DNA of 12,239 nt, taken from the NCBI GenBank assembly GCA_023666975.1, contig JAMPAW010000104.1, positions 1 through 12,239 on the forward strand, given 5' to 3'. Source of the stretch: Clostridium sp. (GTDB lineage: Bacteria; Bacillota_A; Clostridia; Lachnospirales; Lachnospiraceae). Both the position numbers and the translations under genes were made by a program. Of the stretch, positions 1-5,886 are shown piece after piece; positions within the stretch are counted from its first letter, which is position 1; every line of letters starts with the position of its first letter. The notes beneath the pieces were generated by a model. The model worked only from the letters and a program-made list of their open reading frames with translations. It was not told where the DNA came from and searched no databases.

Positions 1-1
1 G

Positions 2-442
2 GATGTGATTGCGATTTCCGGTGACGGTGGCATGCAGATGAACATTCAGGAGCTGGCAACAGCGGTTGCATTGGAACTGCCGCTGACGTTAATTGTGTTG
101 AATAACGGTTATCTGGGAAATGTGCGGCAGTGGCAGGAAATGTTTTTCAATAAACGCTATTCCAGTACCTGCCTGACTTACCGCAAGAGCTGCCAGCGGG
201 ATTGTATGAATAAGGATAAATGCTGTCCGAAGTATACGCCGGACTTTGTGAAGCTTGCCGAGAGTTATGATGCTTATGGACTCCGCATTATGAAAGAGGA
301 GGATATCCCGAAAGCCTTTGCCTATGCGAAGGAGCATAAGGATGCACCGACACTTCTTGAATTTATCATTGAGCGCGAGGCAAATGTTTCCCCGATGGTG
401 CCGGGAGGCAGACCGCTTTACGATATGATTATGGACTGTTAG
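2..442 (+). CDS. ilvB: Acetolactate synthase large subunit, C-terminal part (left-truncated)
   Basis: This is the C-terminal ~146 residues of the thiamine-diphosphate enzyme that condenses two pyruvates (or pyruvate and 2-oxobutyrate) in branched-chain amino acid synthesis. The GDG...NN ThDP/Mg-binding motif is visible: GDGG near the left edge, then about 27 residues later LIVLNNGYLGNVRQWQ, which is typical of AHAS. The reading frame is open to the left edge, so the start lies outside the window. The usual C-terminal ending (MVPGGRPLYDMI) is present, so the 3' end is complete. One oddity is a cysteine-rich insertion (nt 170-226, C-x6-C-x3-C-x5-CC) between the RYS motif and the TPDFVKLAESY segment, where many AHAS proteins have only a few residues. 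The ilvN gene follows 28 nt downstream, as expected for the holoenzyme pair. Identification is confident; the role of the insertion is unknown. Confidence 0.95.
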   Translation, partial: DVIAISGDGGMQMNIQELATAVALELPLTLIVLNNGYLGNVRQWQEMFFNKRYSSTCLTYRKSCQRDCMNKDKCCPKYTPDFVKLAESYDAYGLRIMKEEDIPKAFAYAKEHKDAPTLLEFIIEREANVSPMVPGGRPLYDMIMDC

Positions 443-470
443 AAAATTAAAAGTTTGGAGGCGAAAAAGC

Positions 471-977
471 ATGAATATGAAGAAAAGATGGATTTCCCTG
501 TATGTAGAGAATCAGATTGGTGTGCTGGCAAAAATTTCCGGTTTGTTTTCCGGTAAATCCTATAACTTAGACAGCTTAACGGTGGGTGAAACAGAGGATA
601 CAAGCATGTCCCGAATGACAATCGGGCTGACGTGTGATGACATCACTTTTGAGCAGATAAAAAAGCAGTTAAACCGCAGCATTGAAGTGATTAAGGTGTT
701 GGATTTTACCGATATCCCAATCCATAAAAAGGAGATTTTATTTATTAAAATCAATAGCTGCTCAGATAAGGATAAGGAAGAGATTTTCCGTATTGTGCAG
801 GCATTTGAAATGAAGGTAACGGATTACAGCAAAAAATCCGTTTTGGTCGAGTGCGTACAGACAGAGGTGAAAAATAACGATATGATTGCGCTGTTCAACC
901 AGACGTTCCCGAACCGGATTGAGGTGGTTCGCGGTGGAAGCGTGGCAGTAGAGGCGATTTCCAGTGCGGAGAGATAA
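471..977 (+). CDS. ilvN: Acetolactate synthase small (regulatory) subunit, 168 aa
   Basis: This is the regulatory subunit of acetohydroxyacid synthase; it binds the catalytic subunit and in the family confers valine feedback inhibition. Residues ~5-75 form an ACT domain with family-typical segments: VENQIGVLAKISGLFSGKSYN, then SLTVGETEDTSMSRMTIGL. The C-terminal half (from ~80) corresponds to the second regulatory domain of IlvN/IlvH. The length of 168 aa is normal (about 160-175). The start ATG is preceded by GGAGG around 457-461 with a suitable gap. It is co-transcribed with ilvB (28-nt gap). The gene symbol could be ilvN or ilvH, since sequence alone does not separate the isozyme names in Firmicutes. 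Confidence 0.95.
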   Translation: MNMKKRWISLYVENQIGVLAKISGLFSGKSYNLDSLTVGETEDTSMSRMTIGLTCDDITFEQIKKQLNRSIEVIKVLDFTDIPIHKKEILFIKINSCSDKDKEEIFRIVQAFEMKVTDYSKKSVLVECVQTEVKNNDMIALFNQTFPNRIEVVRGGSVAVEAISSAER

Positions 978-1008
978 AGGATTTTAAGCGGCTGTTTTGA
1001 CATTTCTT

Positions 1009-1037
1009 TTGACAATATCCGGCTGTCAGGTTAAACT
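1009..1037 (+). promoter_or_regulatory. Candidate sigma-A promoter for pepD
   Basis: A perfect -35 TTGACA (1009-1014) is followed by a 17-nt spacer and TAAACT (1032-1037, 4 of 6 to the -10 consensus). It sits between ilvN and pepD, so the dipeptidase can be transcribed apart from ilvBN. No convincing terminator is seen between ilvN and this promoter. The -35 lies inside a small TGACA/TGTCA inverted repeat (1010-1014 and 1024-1028), which might be an operator but is short enough to be chance. Confidence 0.5.
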
Positions 1038-1103
1038 ATAAGTGTTGTTAAAATCGCGAACGAAATGGATTGCCAAGTTCAACATTTATCAGGAGGACGC
1101 ATT

Positions 1104-2555
1104 ATGTTAGTATCGGAATTATCACCAAAGGAAGTATTTTACTACTTTCAGAAGATTGCTTCGATTCCTCACGGTTCAGGCAATACAGACCGGATTGCGG
1201 AGTTTTGCATGGCATTTGCCGAAGAACACGGGCTGAAGGCAAGGCGGGATGCGGCAAATAATGTCATTATTTTTGCCGAAGGAACAAAGGGCTATGAGCG
1301 GAGCGAGCCTGTGATTTTACAGGGGCATCTGGATATGGTCTGTGAACGGGAGGAAGGCTGCGGACTGGATATGGAGCGTGAAGGTCTGGAAGTCTGTACA
1401 GACGGTGTAAAGGTGTGGGCGAGAGGAACTACGCTGGGCGGCGATGACGGAATTGCGGTCGCATATATCCTGGCAATTCTCGCATCGGATGTCATTGCGC
1501 ATCCGCCGATTGAGGCATTGCTTACCAGTGATGAGGAAATTGGCATGCTGGGAGCGAGAGCGTTAGACGTCAGTGACCTGACCGGAAAACGTCTCATTAA
1601 CATTGATTCGGAGGAGGAAGGCGTACTCTGTGTAAGCTGTGCCGGCGGTGTCAGGGCGCAATGTGAGATTCCGTTTTGCCAGGAGCCTGTAGATCGTGCG
1701 GCTGCCTGCGCATACCGCATTGCCGTGAGGGGGCTTTTGGGCGGACATTCGGGTATGGAGATTCACAAGCAGCGGGAAAATGCAGTAAAACTGCTGGGCA
1801 ATGTACTGGCGAGCGCCAACCGGGCATGCACGCTTTCGCTGGTCAGCGTGGCAGGCGGCGGCAAGGAAAATGCGATTCCCAACACGGCGGAGGCAACGGT
1901 GTGTCTGCCAATGAACCAGGCGCATATGCTGGAATACAGTGTGACGGAATTTTTAAAGCTGATGCATCAGGAACTGTCCACGACAGAACCGGAGCTGCTT
2001 ATCACGGCGAAGCCTGTGGATATGCCAGAGCAGTGCATGGATCAGGAGAGTACGAGACGTCTGATTTTTGCTTTGCAGCAGATACCGGACGGTATGCAGA
2101 AAATGAGTCCGGAGATTGAGGGTATGGTGCAGACCTCATTGAATCTGGGTATTTTGCATACGGAGGACGGGCGCATTTCCATGCGGTATCTGATTCGCAG
2201 TAACACTGCCAGCGGTAAGCAGCTCGTCATGGAAAAGGTGACGGCATTTACCGAGTATCTCGGTGGAACAGTAACGATGCAGTCGGATTATCCGGCATGG
2301 GAATATCGGGTGAAGTCAAGGCTTCGTGAGACAATGATCCGCACCTTTGAGGAGGTATACTGGAAAACTCCGGAGGTAACGGCAATCCATGCGGGGCTTG
2401 AGTGTGGCATTCTTGCCGGAAAGATGATGGATATCGACATGATTTCTTTTGGACCGACACTGTCAGATGTGCATACTCCAAAGGAGAGTATGGATGTGGC
2501 ATCCGTACAGAGAAGCTGGGAATATCTGCTCAAGGTATTGGAGAACTTGAAATGA
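1104..2555 (+). CDS. pepD: Aminoacyl-histidine dipeptidase, M20C family, 483 aa
   Basis: This is a cytosolic dizinc dipeptidase of the PepD/Xaa-His (carnosinase-like) group that hydrolyses unspecific dipeptides. The metal and catalytic residues are readable: QGHLDMV (H75, D77), GGDDG (bridging D114), TSDEEIG (catalytic E144, metal E145), INIDSEEEG (D168), and a C-terminal TLSDVHTPKE supplying the last metal histidine. The spacing parallels E. coli PepD with a shift of about five residues. The lid/dimerisation domain starts around GLLGGHSGMEIHKQREN. I chose the ATG at 1104 because AGGAGG (1091-1096) sits 7 nt upstream and the N-terminus then aligns with the family. An ATG at 1065 in the same frame would add 13 unsupported residues. 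The length is normal (~485 aa). The DUF819 gene follows 65 nt downstream and may share its transcript. Confidence 0.95.
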   Translation: MLVSELSPKEVFYYFQKIASIPHGSGNTDRIAEFCMAFAEEHGLKARRDAANNVIIFAEGTKGYERSEPVILQGHLDMVCEREEGCGLDMEREGLEVCTDGVKVWARGTTLGGDDGIAVAYILAILASDVIAHPPIEALLTSDEEIGMLGARALDVSDLTGKRLINIDSEEEGVLCVSCAGGVRAQCEIPFCQEPVDRAAACAYRIAVRGLLGGHSGMEIHKQRENAVKLLGNVLASANRACTLSLVSVAGGGKENAIPNTAEATVCLPMNQAHMLEYSVTEFLKLMHQELSTTEPELLITAKPVDMPEQCMDQESTRRLIFALQQIPDGMQKMSPEIEGMVQTSLNLGILHTEDGRISMRYLIRSNTASGKQLVMEKVTAFTEYLGGTVTMQSDYPAWEYRVKSRLRETMIRTFEEVYWKTPEVTAIHAGLECGILAGKMMDIDMISFGPTLSDVHTPKESMDVASVQRSWEYLLKVLENLK

Positions 2556-2620
2556 CAGTCTGGCAATATGCACCGACAGGAGGCAACGCAAATCTAGAAG
2601 ATTAGAGGAGGATTAAATAT

Positions 2621-3796
2621 ATGATTCAAGACGGATTTATGTATATTGCAGCACTGGTTTTTATCGCTGCGATATTAGTCAATCTGCCAAAGATTTTTAA
2701 GGGACCAAAGGCAAAGGTGTTTTTTAACTTTGCGCCGCCTATCGTATTGATTTATTTGGGGCTGATGATTTTATGTACCATTCGTTTGTGGGATTTGGAT
2801 GCGACTGCTGATGCATACAGCACCATGAAGAACCCGCTGCTCTATGCAATGCTGTTTATCATGCTTTTGCGCTGTGATTTGAAGAAAATTATCAAGCTGG
2901 GCCCGAAAATGCTCATCGGCTTTTTTGCGGCAACCATTTCGATTGGCGTAGGCTTTGTGCTTTCCTATGCGATTTTCCACGGAGCATTGGGCGAAGGCGC
3001 ATGGAAGGCGTTAGGCGCATTATGCGGAAGCTGGATGGGCGGCGGCGGAAATATGCTGGCGATTCAGGCGGCACTGCATGTCGATGAAGCAAGCATGGCA
3101 TATGCGCTGGTTATGGATTCGATCTGTGCAACGCTCTATGTGATGTTCCTGTTATGGGCAATCGGGCGTGCTGACAAGTTCAACAAGTGGACGAAGGCGG
3201 ATACCCATTTGATTGATGAGGTTGGCGCTGCTTTGGAGGAAGAGGCAAAGGCGAACACAAGCCCTCTGACATGGCAGAATATAGCAATTCTTTTGGGTTC
3301 CGGTTTGTTGGTATCGGCGGTCAGTCAGGAGTTAGGAACCATGATTGGCGGATCACTGACATTCTTTGACAAGGCGACCTGGACGGTGCTGATTGTAACT
3401 GTTGCCGGAGTGCTGATAGCATTAACACCGTTTGGCAAGCTGAAGGGAACGGAGGAGATTTCCAATGTGCTTTTGTACATTGTCGTTGCCCTGATTGCTT
3501 CTCGTGCAGATTTGGCAAGTATGGGTAACGCGCCGATGTGGCTGCTGTCAGGTCTGTTTATTCTGGTTTTCCATGTGGTGATTATGGTGATTTTGGCGAA
3601 ACTGCTGAAGATGGATATTTTTACCTGCTGCGTGGCATCCCTTGCCAATATCGGCGGCACGGCGACTGCGCCTGTGCTTGCAGGAACCTATTCCAGTGCG
3701 CTGGTGCCTGTGGGGATTATCATGGCACTGTTAGGATATGTTGTGGGAACCGGCGGCGGTCTTATTGTTGCGCAACTGATGAGTATGTTTGGGTAG
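2621..3796 (+). CDS. DUF819 family integral membrane protein, 391 aa
   Basis: This polytopic membrane protein has about ten predicted transmembrane segments and belongs to the DUF819 (YjcL-like) family. Recognisable features are an N-terminal hydrophobic segment with PKIFKGPKAKVFF, a first-half repeat containing GALCGSWMGGGGNMLAIQAAL, and a second-half glycine-rich segment CVASLANIGGTATAPVLAGTY. The two Gly-rich segments in equivalent positions suggest an inverted or duplicated transporter-like fold (inference). The biochemical function of DUF819 is not established, so no substrate is assigned. AGGAGG at 2606-2611 is 9 nt before the ATG. Its position 65 nt after pepD, with no terminator between, suggests one transcript; a link to uptake of peptides or their products is a guess from context only. 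Confidence 0.88.
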   Translation: MIQDGFMYIAALVFIAAILVNLPKIFKGPKAKVFFNFAPPIVLIYLGLMILCTIRLWDLDATADAYSTMKNPLLYAMLFIMLLRCDLKKIIKLGPKMLIGFFAATISIGVGFVLSYAIFHGALGEGAWKALGALCGSWMGGGGNMLAIQAALHVDEASMAYALVMDSICATLYVMFLLWAIGRADKFNKWTKADTHLIDEVGAALEEEAKANTSPLTWQNIAILLGSGLLVSAVSQELGTMIGGSLTFFDKATWTVLIVTVAGVLIALTPFGKLKGTEEISNVLLYIVVALIASRADLASMGNAPMWLLSGLFILVFHVVIMVILAKLLKMDIFTCCVASLANIGGTATAPVLAGTYSSALVPVGIIMALLGYVVGTGGGLIVAQLMSMFG

Positions 3797-3799
3797 GAA

Positions 3800-3828
3800 T
3801 TGACAAGTTTTATTGCATATGCTAGTAT
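3800..3828 (+). promoter_or_regulatory. Orphan promoter reading into a non-coding stretch
   Basis: A perfect -35 TTGACA (3800-3805) starts 4 nt after the DUF819 stop codon. A 17-nt spacer leads to TAGTAT (3823-3828); TATAAG overlaps it at 3826-3831. Transcription would begin about 3831-3836. No open reading frame with a ribosome-binding site lies downstream on this strand before the terminator at 3917-3954, so the promoter is assigned to the candidate small RNA. Confidence 0.55.
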
Positions 3829-3830
3829 AA

Positions 3831-3950
3831 GGATACCAACAGTAAGTCCTATGTTAGTGCCGTTATCTAGGTAAGTGTCATGTGTTGGCATCACTATTAG
3901 GCGATTGGTATCTGTGAAAATAAGACTGGTTTTAACCGGTCTTATTTTCA
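3831..3950 (+). ncRNA. Candidate structured small RNA (~115-120 nt), unknown family
   Basis: No coding capacity is visible, but the stretch begins at a good promoter and ends in a strong intrinsic terminator. It folds by eye into nested helices. The closing stem is GATACCAA (3832-3839) with TTGGTATC (3905-3912), 8 bp plus a G-U. Inside, CCTA (3848-3851) pairs with TAGG (3898-3901), TAG (3855-3857) with CTA (3894-3896), and TGCC (3858-3861) with GGCA (3887-3890). A ~25-nt apical loop remains. The 5' end of the closing stem coincides with the predicted transcription start. I do not recognise a named RNA family or riboswitch core. Alternatives are a 3' UTR structure of the DUF819 mRNA, or a riboswitch whose gene has been lost. 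Confidence 0.5.
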
Positions 3951-3954
3951 TTTT
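3917..3954. terminator. Bidirectional intrinsic terminator
   Basis: A 14-bp stem is formed by AAAATAAGACTGGT (3917-3930) and ACCGGTCTTATTTT (3935-3948), with one G-U pair and a TTTA loop. T-rich sequence follows on the + strand (to 3954), and the A-run at the other foot gives a U-run on the - strand. It therefore ends transcription of the DUF819/small-RNA side and also of the convergent response-regulator gene, whose stop codon is about 24 nt away. Confidence 0.88.
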
Positions 3955-3977
3955 ATGGAAAATCTGATGCCCTGGCG

Positions 3978-4712
3978 CTAAGTTAACAACTTCCGTAATC
4001 CTTTTTTTAGCCGGACAGATACAGGGCAGGTTTCACCATTTCGCATATGCACTGTTAAATGCTCAAAATCCACTTCCGCAATATTATCCTTGTTAATGAT
4101 ATAAGAACGGTGGCAGCGGTAAAAACGATAGTCAAGCAGCGGTTCAATATCCTTTAAATGCCCGTTAAATTCAATGACTCTTTTTTCGGCATGGAGCAAT
4201 ACTTTATGAATATGATTCGAGGTTTCAAAAAATAGGATTTCGTTGTAATCAACGGTGATATATTTGTCTGCATAATGAATGGTAAACATTTTGTTGGTAT
4301 GGTTATCCTGTGCAATGTGCTTTTCCTGTACATTCAAAAGACATTCATGTATTTTTGATTGAATGTGTTCATTGGTATCTTTGATGATAAAATCTAAAGC
4401 CTCTACCTTGTATTGGAAGGTGAGAAAACTCATCTCCGAATGTGAGGTAATAAAGATGATGAAACATCGGGGCTGTTCTCTACGGATACGCTGTGCGAGC
4501 GTAAGACCATCCATATCTGATTTTAAATCAATATCAAGAAAAAACAGGCCGGTATTTTTGGCCGTTAATATTTCTTTGAGAATAATGTGCGGGTCTGGTG
4601 TGGATATGGCGACCTGCATTTCTAAAGATTCAATTAAAATAATATCTTGAATATATTCTGTAAATAAATTCAACTGTTTTAAGTTATCCTCACAAATATA
4701 TACATCAATCAT
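3978..4712 (-). CDS. AgrA-like LytTR response regulator, 244 aa
   Basis: This is a cytoplasmic two-component response regulator with an N-terminal receiver and a C-terminal LytTR DNA-binding domain, the architecture of AgrA. The receiver (1-~125) has the acidic pair E8/D9, phospho-acceptor D60 in FFLDIDL, and the switch Ser/Thr in FITS (T89/S90). LytTR (~142-242) contains the conserved EILFFET and the YRCHRSYIIN core (197-207). The length of 244 aa is close to AgrA (238). AAAGGA lies about 9 nt upstream of the ATG on the - strand. Its natural partner in the window is the AgrC-like kinase at 9735-11051, also on the - strand but 5 kb away. It is divergent from the AgrD-like peptide gene and shares with it an intergenic region carrying LytTR-type sites, suggesting autoregulation (inference). 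I leave the symbol blank because orthology to agrA is not proven. Confidence 0.9.
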   Translation of the reverse strand: MIDVYICEDNLKQLNLFTEYIQDIILIESLEMQVAISTPDPHIILKEILTAKNTGLFFLDIDLKSDMDGLTLAQRIRREQPRCFIIFITSHSEMSFLTFQYKVEALDFIIKDTNEHIQSKIHECLLNVQEKHIAQDNHTNKMFTIHYADKYITVDYNEILFFETSNHIHKVLLHAEKRVIEFNGHLKDIEPLLDYRFYRCHRSYIINKDNIAEVDFEHLTVHMRNGETCPVSVRLKKGLRKLLT

Positions 4713-4780
4713 AATCCTATTCCTTTCTTATGCCGGATAATTGGTTCCGGTCTGCTTCGGCAGTTTGCTGTGTGATATTT

Positions 4781-4793
4781 ATTATACATTATA
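4781..4793 (-). promoter_or_regulatory. Two overlapping -10 elements upstream of the response regulator
   Basis: On the - strand two perfect TATAAT hexamers occur at 4793-4788 and 4786-4781. Neither has a good -35 at 17 nt (TTTTCT at 4816-4811 and TCCACT at 4809-4804, each 3 of 6). A good -10 with a weak -35 is what an activator-dependent promoter looks like. The palindrome centred at 4890 is about 100 nt upstream. Confidence 0.4.
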
Positions 4794-4878
4794 TATGGGG
4801 AGAAGTGGAAAGAAAAGAATAAAAAGGGAAATGAAAGGAATAAGCGTTATGGGGCAAACGAAAATGATACGAAAGGTA

Positions 4879-4929
4879 TACGTTTATTCAGAATAAACGT
4901 TAAACAGAAGAGCAGAAAATTACGTTTTT
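4879..4929. promoter_or_regulatory. 21-bp palindrome and third half-site matching the LytTR/AgrA consensus
   Basis: ACGTTTATTC (4880-4889) and GAATAAACGT (4891-4900) form a perfect inverted repeat around one A. Read outward, TACGTTTAT (+, 4879-4887) and AACGTTTAT (-, 4901-4893) each match the published LytTR half-site [TA][AC][CA]GTTN[AG][TG] at 9 of 9 positions. A third site, TACGTTTTT (+, 4921-4929), matches 8 of 9 and starts 42 nt (about four helical turns) after the first. The element is centred roughly 95-100 nt from the -10 regions of both divergent genes. It is likely the binding site of the adjacent response regulator; this is inference from consensus and position. Confidence 0.6.
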
Positions 4930-4957
4930 TAGCCATATGATATCATTTAATACTTTT

Positions 4958-4988
4958 TTGAAAGAAGTATGCCAGAACATGTTATGAT
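4958..4988 (+). promoter_or_regulatory. Candidate promoter of the AgrD-like gene, long spacer
   Basis: TTGAAA (4958-4963) and TATGAT (4983-4988, with an extended TGT just before it) are separated by 19 nt. Over-long spacers (18-20 nt) that need AgrA help are known for the S. aureus agr P2/P3 promoters. The LytTR half-site at 4921-4929 lies about 29 nt upstream of the -35. Confidence 0.5.
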
Positions 4989-5011
4989 GTAGGCAGAAAG
5001 GAGGCATACAT

Positions 5012-5179
5012 ATGAAAGACGAAATTAAAAGGGTATGTGGAAATCTGGTAATCAAAATAGGCGAACAGGCAGTCGGTAAATGTATCATACCGGGAATGTT
5101 CGACCCCGAAATTCCACAGAAATTAAGACTTGAAATGGAGAAAGACACAGGTATGGCAAGTACATACCAAAACCAGTAA
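5012..5179 (+). CDS. AgrD-like autoinducing peptide precursor, 55 aa
   Basis: This small gene has a textbook ribosome-binding site (AAAGGAGG, 4997-5004, 7 nt before ATG). The product has the three-part layout of AgrD: an amphipathic N-terminal helix (residues ~1-22, with VCGNLVIKIGEQAVG), a short cysteine-starting hydrophobic core (C24-IIPGMF-30), and an acidic proline-bearing tail DPEIPQKLR (31-39) resembling the xPExPxxL recognition segment AgrB needs. It has no signal peptide and extends further (to 55) than most AgrD tails. AgrB would cut after the core and form a Cys24 thiolactone; the ring as drawn (7 residues) is larger than the usual 5, so the exact boundary is uncertain. It lies divergent from the AgrA-like regulator, although agrB is 4 kb downstream. 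Alternative: an unrelated small protein. No other AgrD candidate was found beside agrB. Confidence 0.6.
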   Translation: MKDEIKRVCGNLVIKIGEQAVGKCIIPGMFDPEIPQKLRLEMEKDTGMASTYQNQ

Positions 5180-5192
5180 GGAGGAAAAGCTT

Positions 5193-5264
5193 ATGGATAT
5201 GGAGGACAGTCCGCCAATTTTAAAAGGCTTTCTATCAACCGGAACTTTTGAGCGAGTTACCTGA
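5193..5264 (+). CDS. Possible 23-aa leader peptide or mini-ORF
   Basis: A 23-codon ORF begins 14 nt after the AgrD-like stop, with a near-perfect AAGGAGG (5178-5184) overlapping that stop and 8 nt before its ATG. The predicted peptide (MDMEDSPPILKGFLSTGTFERVT) has no signal, no cysteine and no family I recognise. Its second half lies inside the 5' arm and loop of the hairpin at 5226-5273, and its TGA begins the 3' arm, so ribosomes translating it would disrupt that hairpin. It may be a regulatory leader ORF rather than a functional peptide. Chance cannot be excluded apart from the strong ribosome-binding site. Confidence 0.35.
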   Translation: MDMEDSPPILKGFLSTGTFERVT

Positions 5265-5273
5265 TAGAAAGCC
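5226..5273. repeat. 12-bp perfect inverted repeat (hairpin)
   Basis: GGCTTTCTATCA (5226-5237) is exactly complementary to TGATAGAAAGCC (5262-5273). An inner GGAACT/AGTTACC helix with one bulge extends the stem. On the + strand no U-run follows, so it is a poor intrinsic terminator in that direction. On the - strand TTTTAAAATT follows directly. It separates the AgrD-like gene from the exported-protein gene and may act as an attenuator or mRNA-stability element. Confidence 0.65.
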
Positions 5274-5371
5274 GGAAATACATATTTATTGTAACATATT
5301 ATGTTCCAGTTGTAAAAAGATTTTTATTATAAGTGAAGCGTATACGAATAACAAGATAGGAGTGATGAAAT

Positions 5372-5797
5372 ATGATTAAGAAATTAAGAAAAACTTTTAT
5401 GATAATCATGGCATGTGCGGTACTTTGTTCTGTACCTGCCTTGGCAGCAAGTAGCAATGGATTCTCTTTTGAATTTACAGACCTTGATAATCATACATAT
5501 GCGACTACATGGCTGAAAGAGAATACAGTGAACTATTATACAATTACTCTTAATAAGAGAAACGGACTAACGAAGAATACAATGTCATCGTCCAATATCT
5601 TTGGCTGTAGGATGAAGGATATGAGCATTGTACCAGCTGCGGATGTATATCATACATTTTCTAATTATGTGTCTGATTGGGAAATAGCGTATCAATGTAA
5701 AGTTAAGCGGGGAGATATTATGGCTTTGGGAGCCAAAAAAGATTCAGCCAGCACTTCAGGAGATAGTTTAAAAATTTCGGGATCCGTGCAGCCTTAA
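5372..5797 (+). CDS. Small Sec-exported protein of unknown function, 141 aa
   Basis: The N-terminus is a classic signal peptide: KKLRK, a hydrophobic core MIIMACAVLCSV, and cleavage expected after PALA (about residue 25), leaving a ~116-residue mature protein. The mature part is rich in Ser, Thr, Asn, Tyr and alternating hydrophobics (GFSFEF, YYTITLNKRN), which suggests a beta-rich secreted domain, with only two cysteines. AGGAG (5358-5362) is 9 nt upstream of the ATG. It faintly resembles small exported DUF2712-like Firmicutes proteins, and its context (exported small protein, then membrane proteins and an ABC ATPase) resembles lactococcin 972-type bacteriocin loci, but I cannot assign it to either. 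It is flanked by two long hairpins, suggesting expression at a different level from its neighbours. It is a candidate effector or output of the agr circuit by position only. Confidence 0.75.
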   Translation: MIKKLRKTFMIIMACAVLCSVPALAASSNGFSFEFTDLDNHTYATTWLKENTVNYYTITLNKRNGLTKNTMSSSNIFGCRMKDMSIVPAADVYHTFSNYVSDWEIAYQCKVKRGDIMALGAKKDSASTSGDSLKISGSVQP

Positions 5798-5810
5798 ATT
5801 AGAGAATAAT

Positions 5811-5852
5811 ATTTCGACAGCATAAAAAATGTTTTTTGTATGCTGTCGAAAT
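5811..5852. repeat. 14-bp perfect inverted repeat between exported protein and lipoprotein genes
   Basis: ATTTCGACAGCATA (5811-5824) and TATGCTGTCGAAAT (5839-5852) are perfectly complementary, and the loop itself can pair A5 with T5 around TG. On the + strand the sequence after it is AAATC..., with no U-run, so it is not a standard intrinsic terminator. It starts 13 nt after the exported-protein stop and ends 34 nt before the lipoprotein start. It probably protects or processes the upstream mRNA, giving unequal expression across one operon (inference). Confidence 0.75.
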
Positions 5853-5886
5853 AAATCAAAGAAGAGTTTTCTAGGGAGGAATACGA

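Noticed and set aside
1065..1103. Longer pepD start at ATG 1065
   Set aside because: It has no ribosome-binding site, and the AGGAGG at 1091-1096 clearly serves the ATG at 1104, where family alignment begins.
1292..1720. Long ORF on the - strand inside pepD, with others at 1563-1925 and 2288-2566
   Set aside because: These are antisense shadows of a strongly conserved M20 peptidase; their products are Ser/Arg/Pro-rich with no recognisable domain.
4900..5148. 82-aa ORF on the - strand over the AgrD-like gene
   Set aside because: The + strand ORF has a perfect ribosome-binding site and promoter; the - strand one has neither and spans the operator region.
5811..5852. Hairpin read as an intrinsic terminator
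   Set aside because: No U-run follows on the + strand, so it is listed as an inverted repeat instead.
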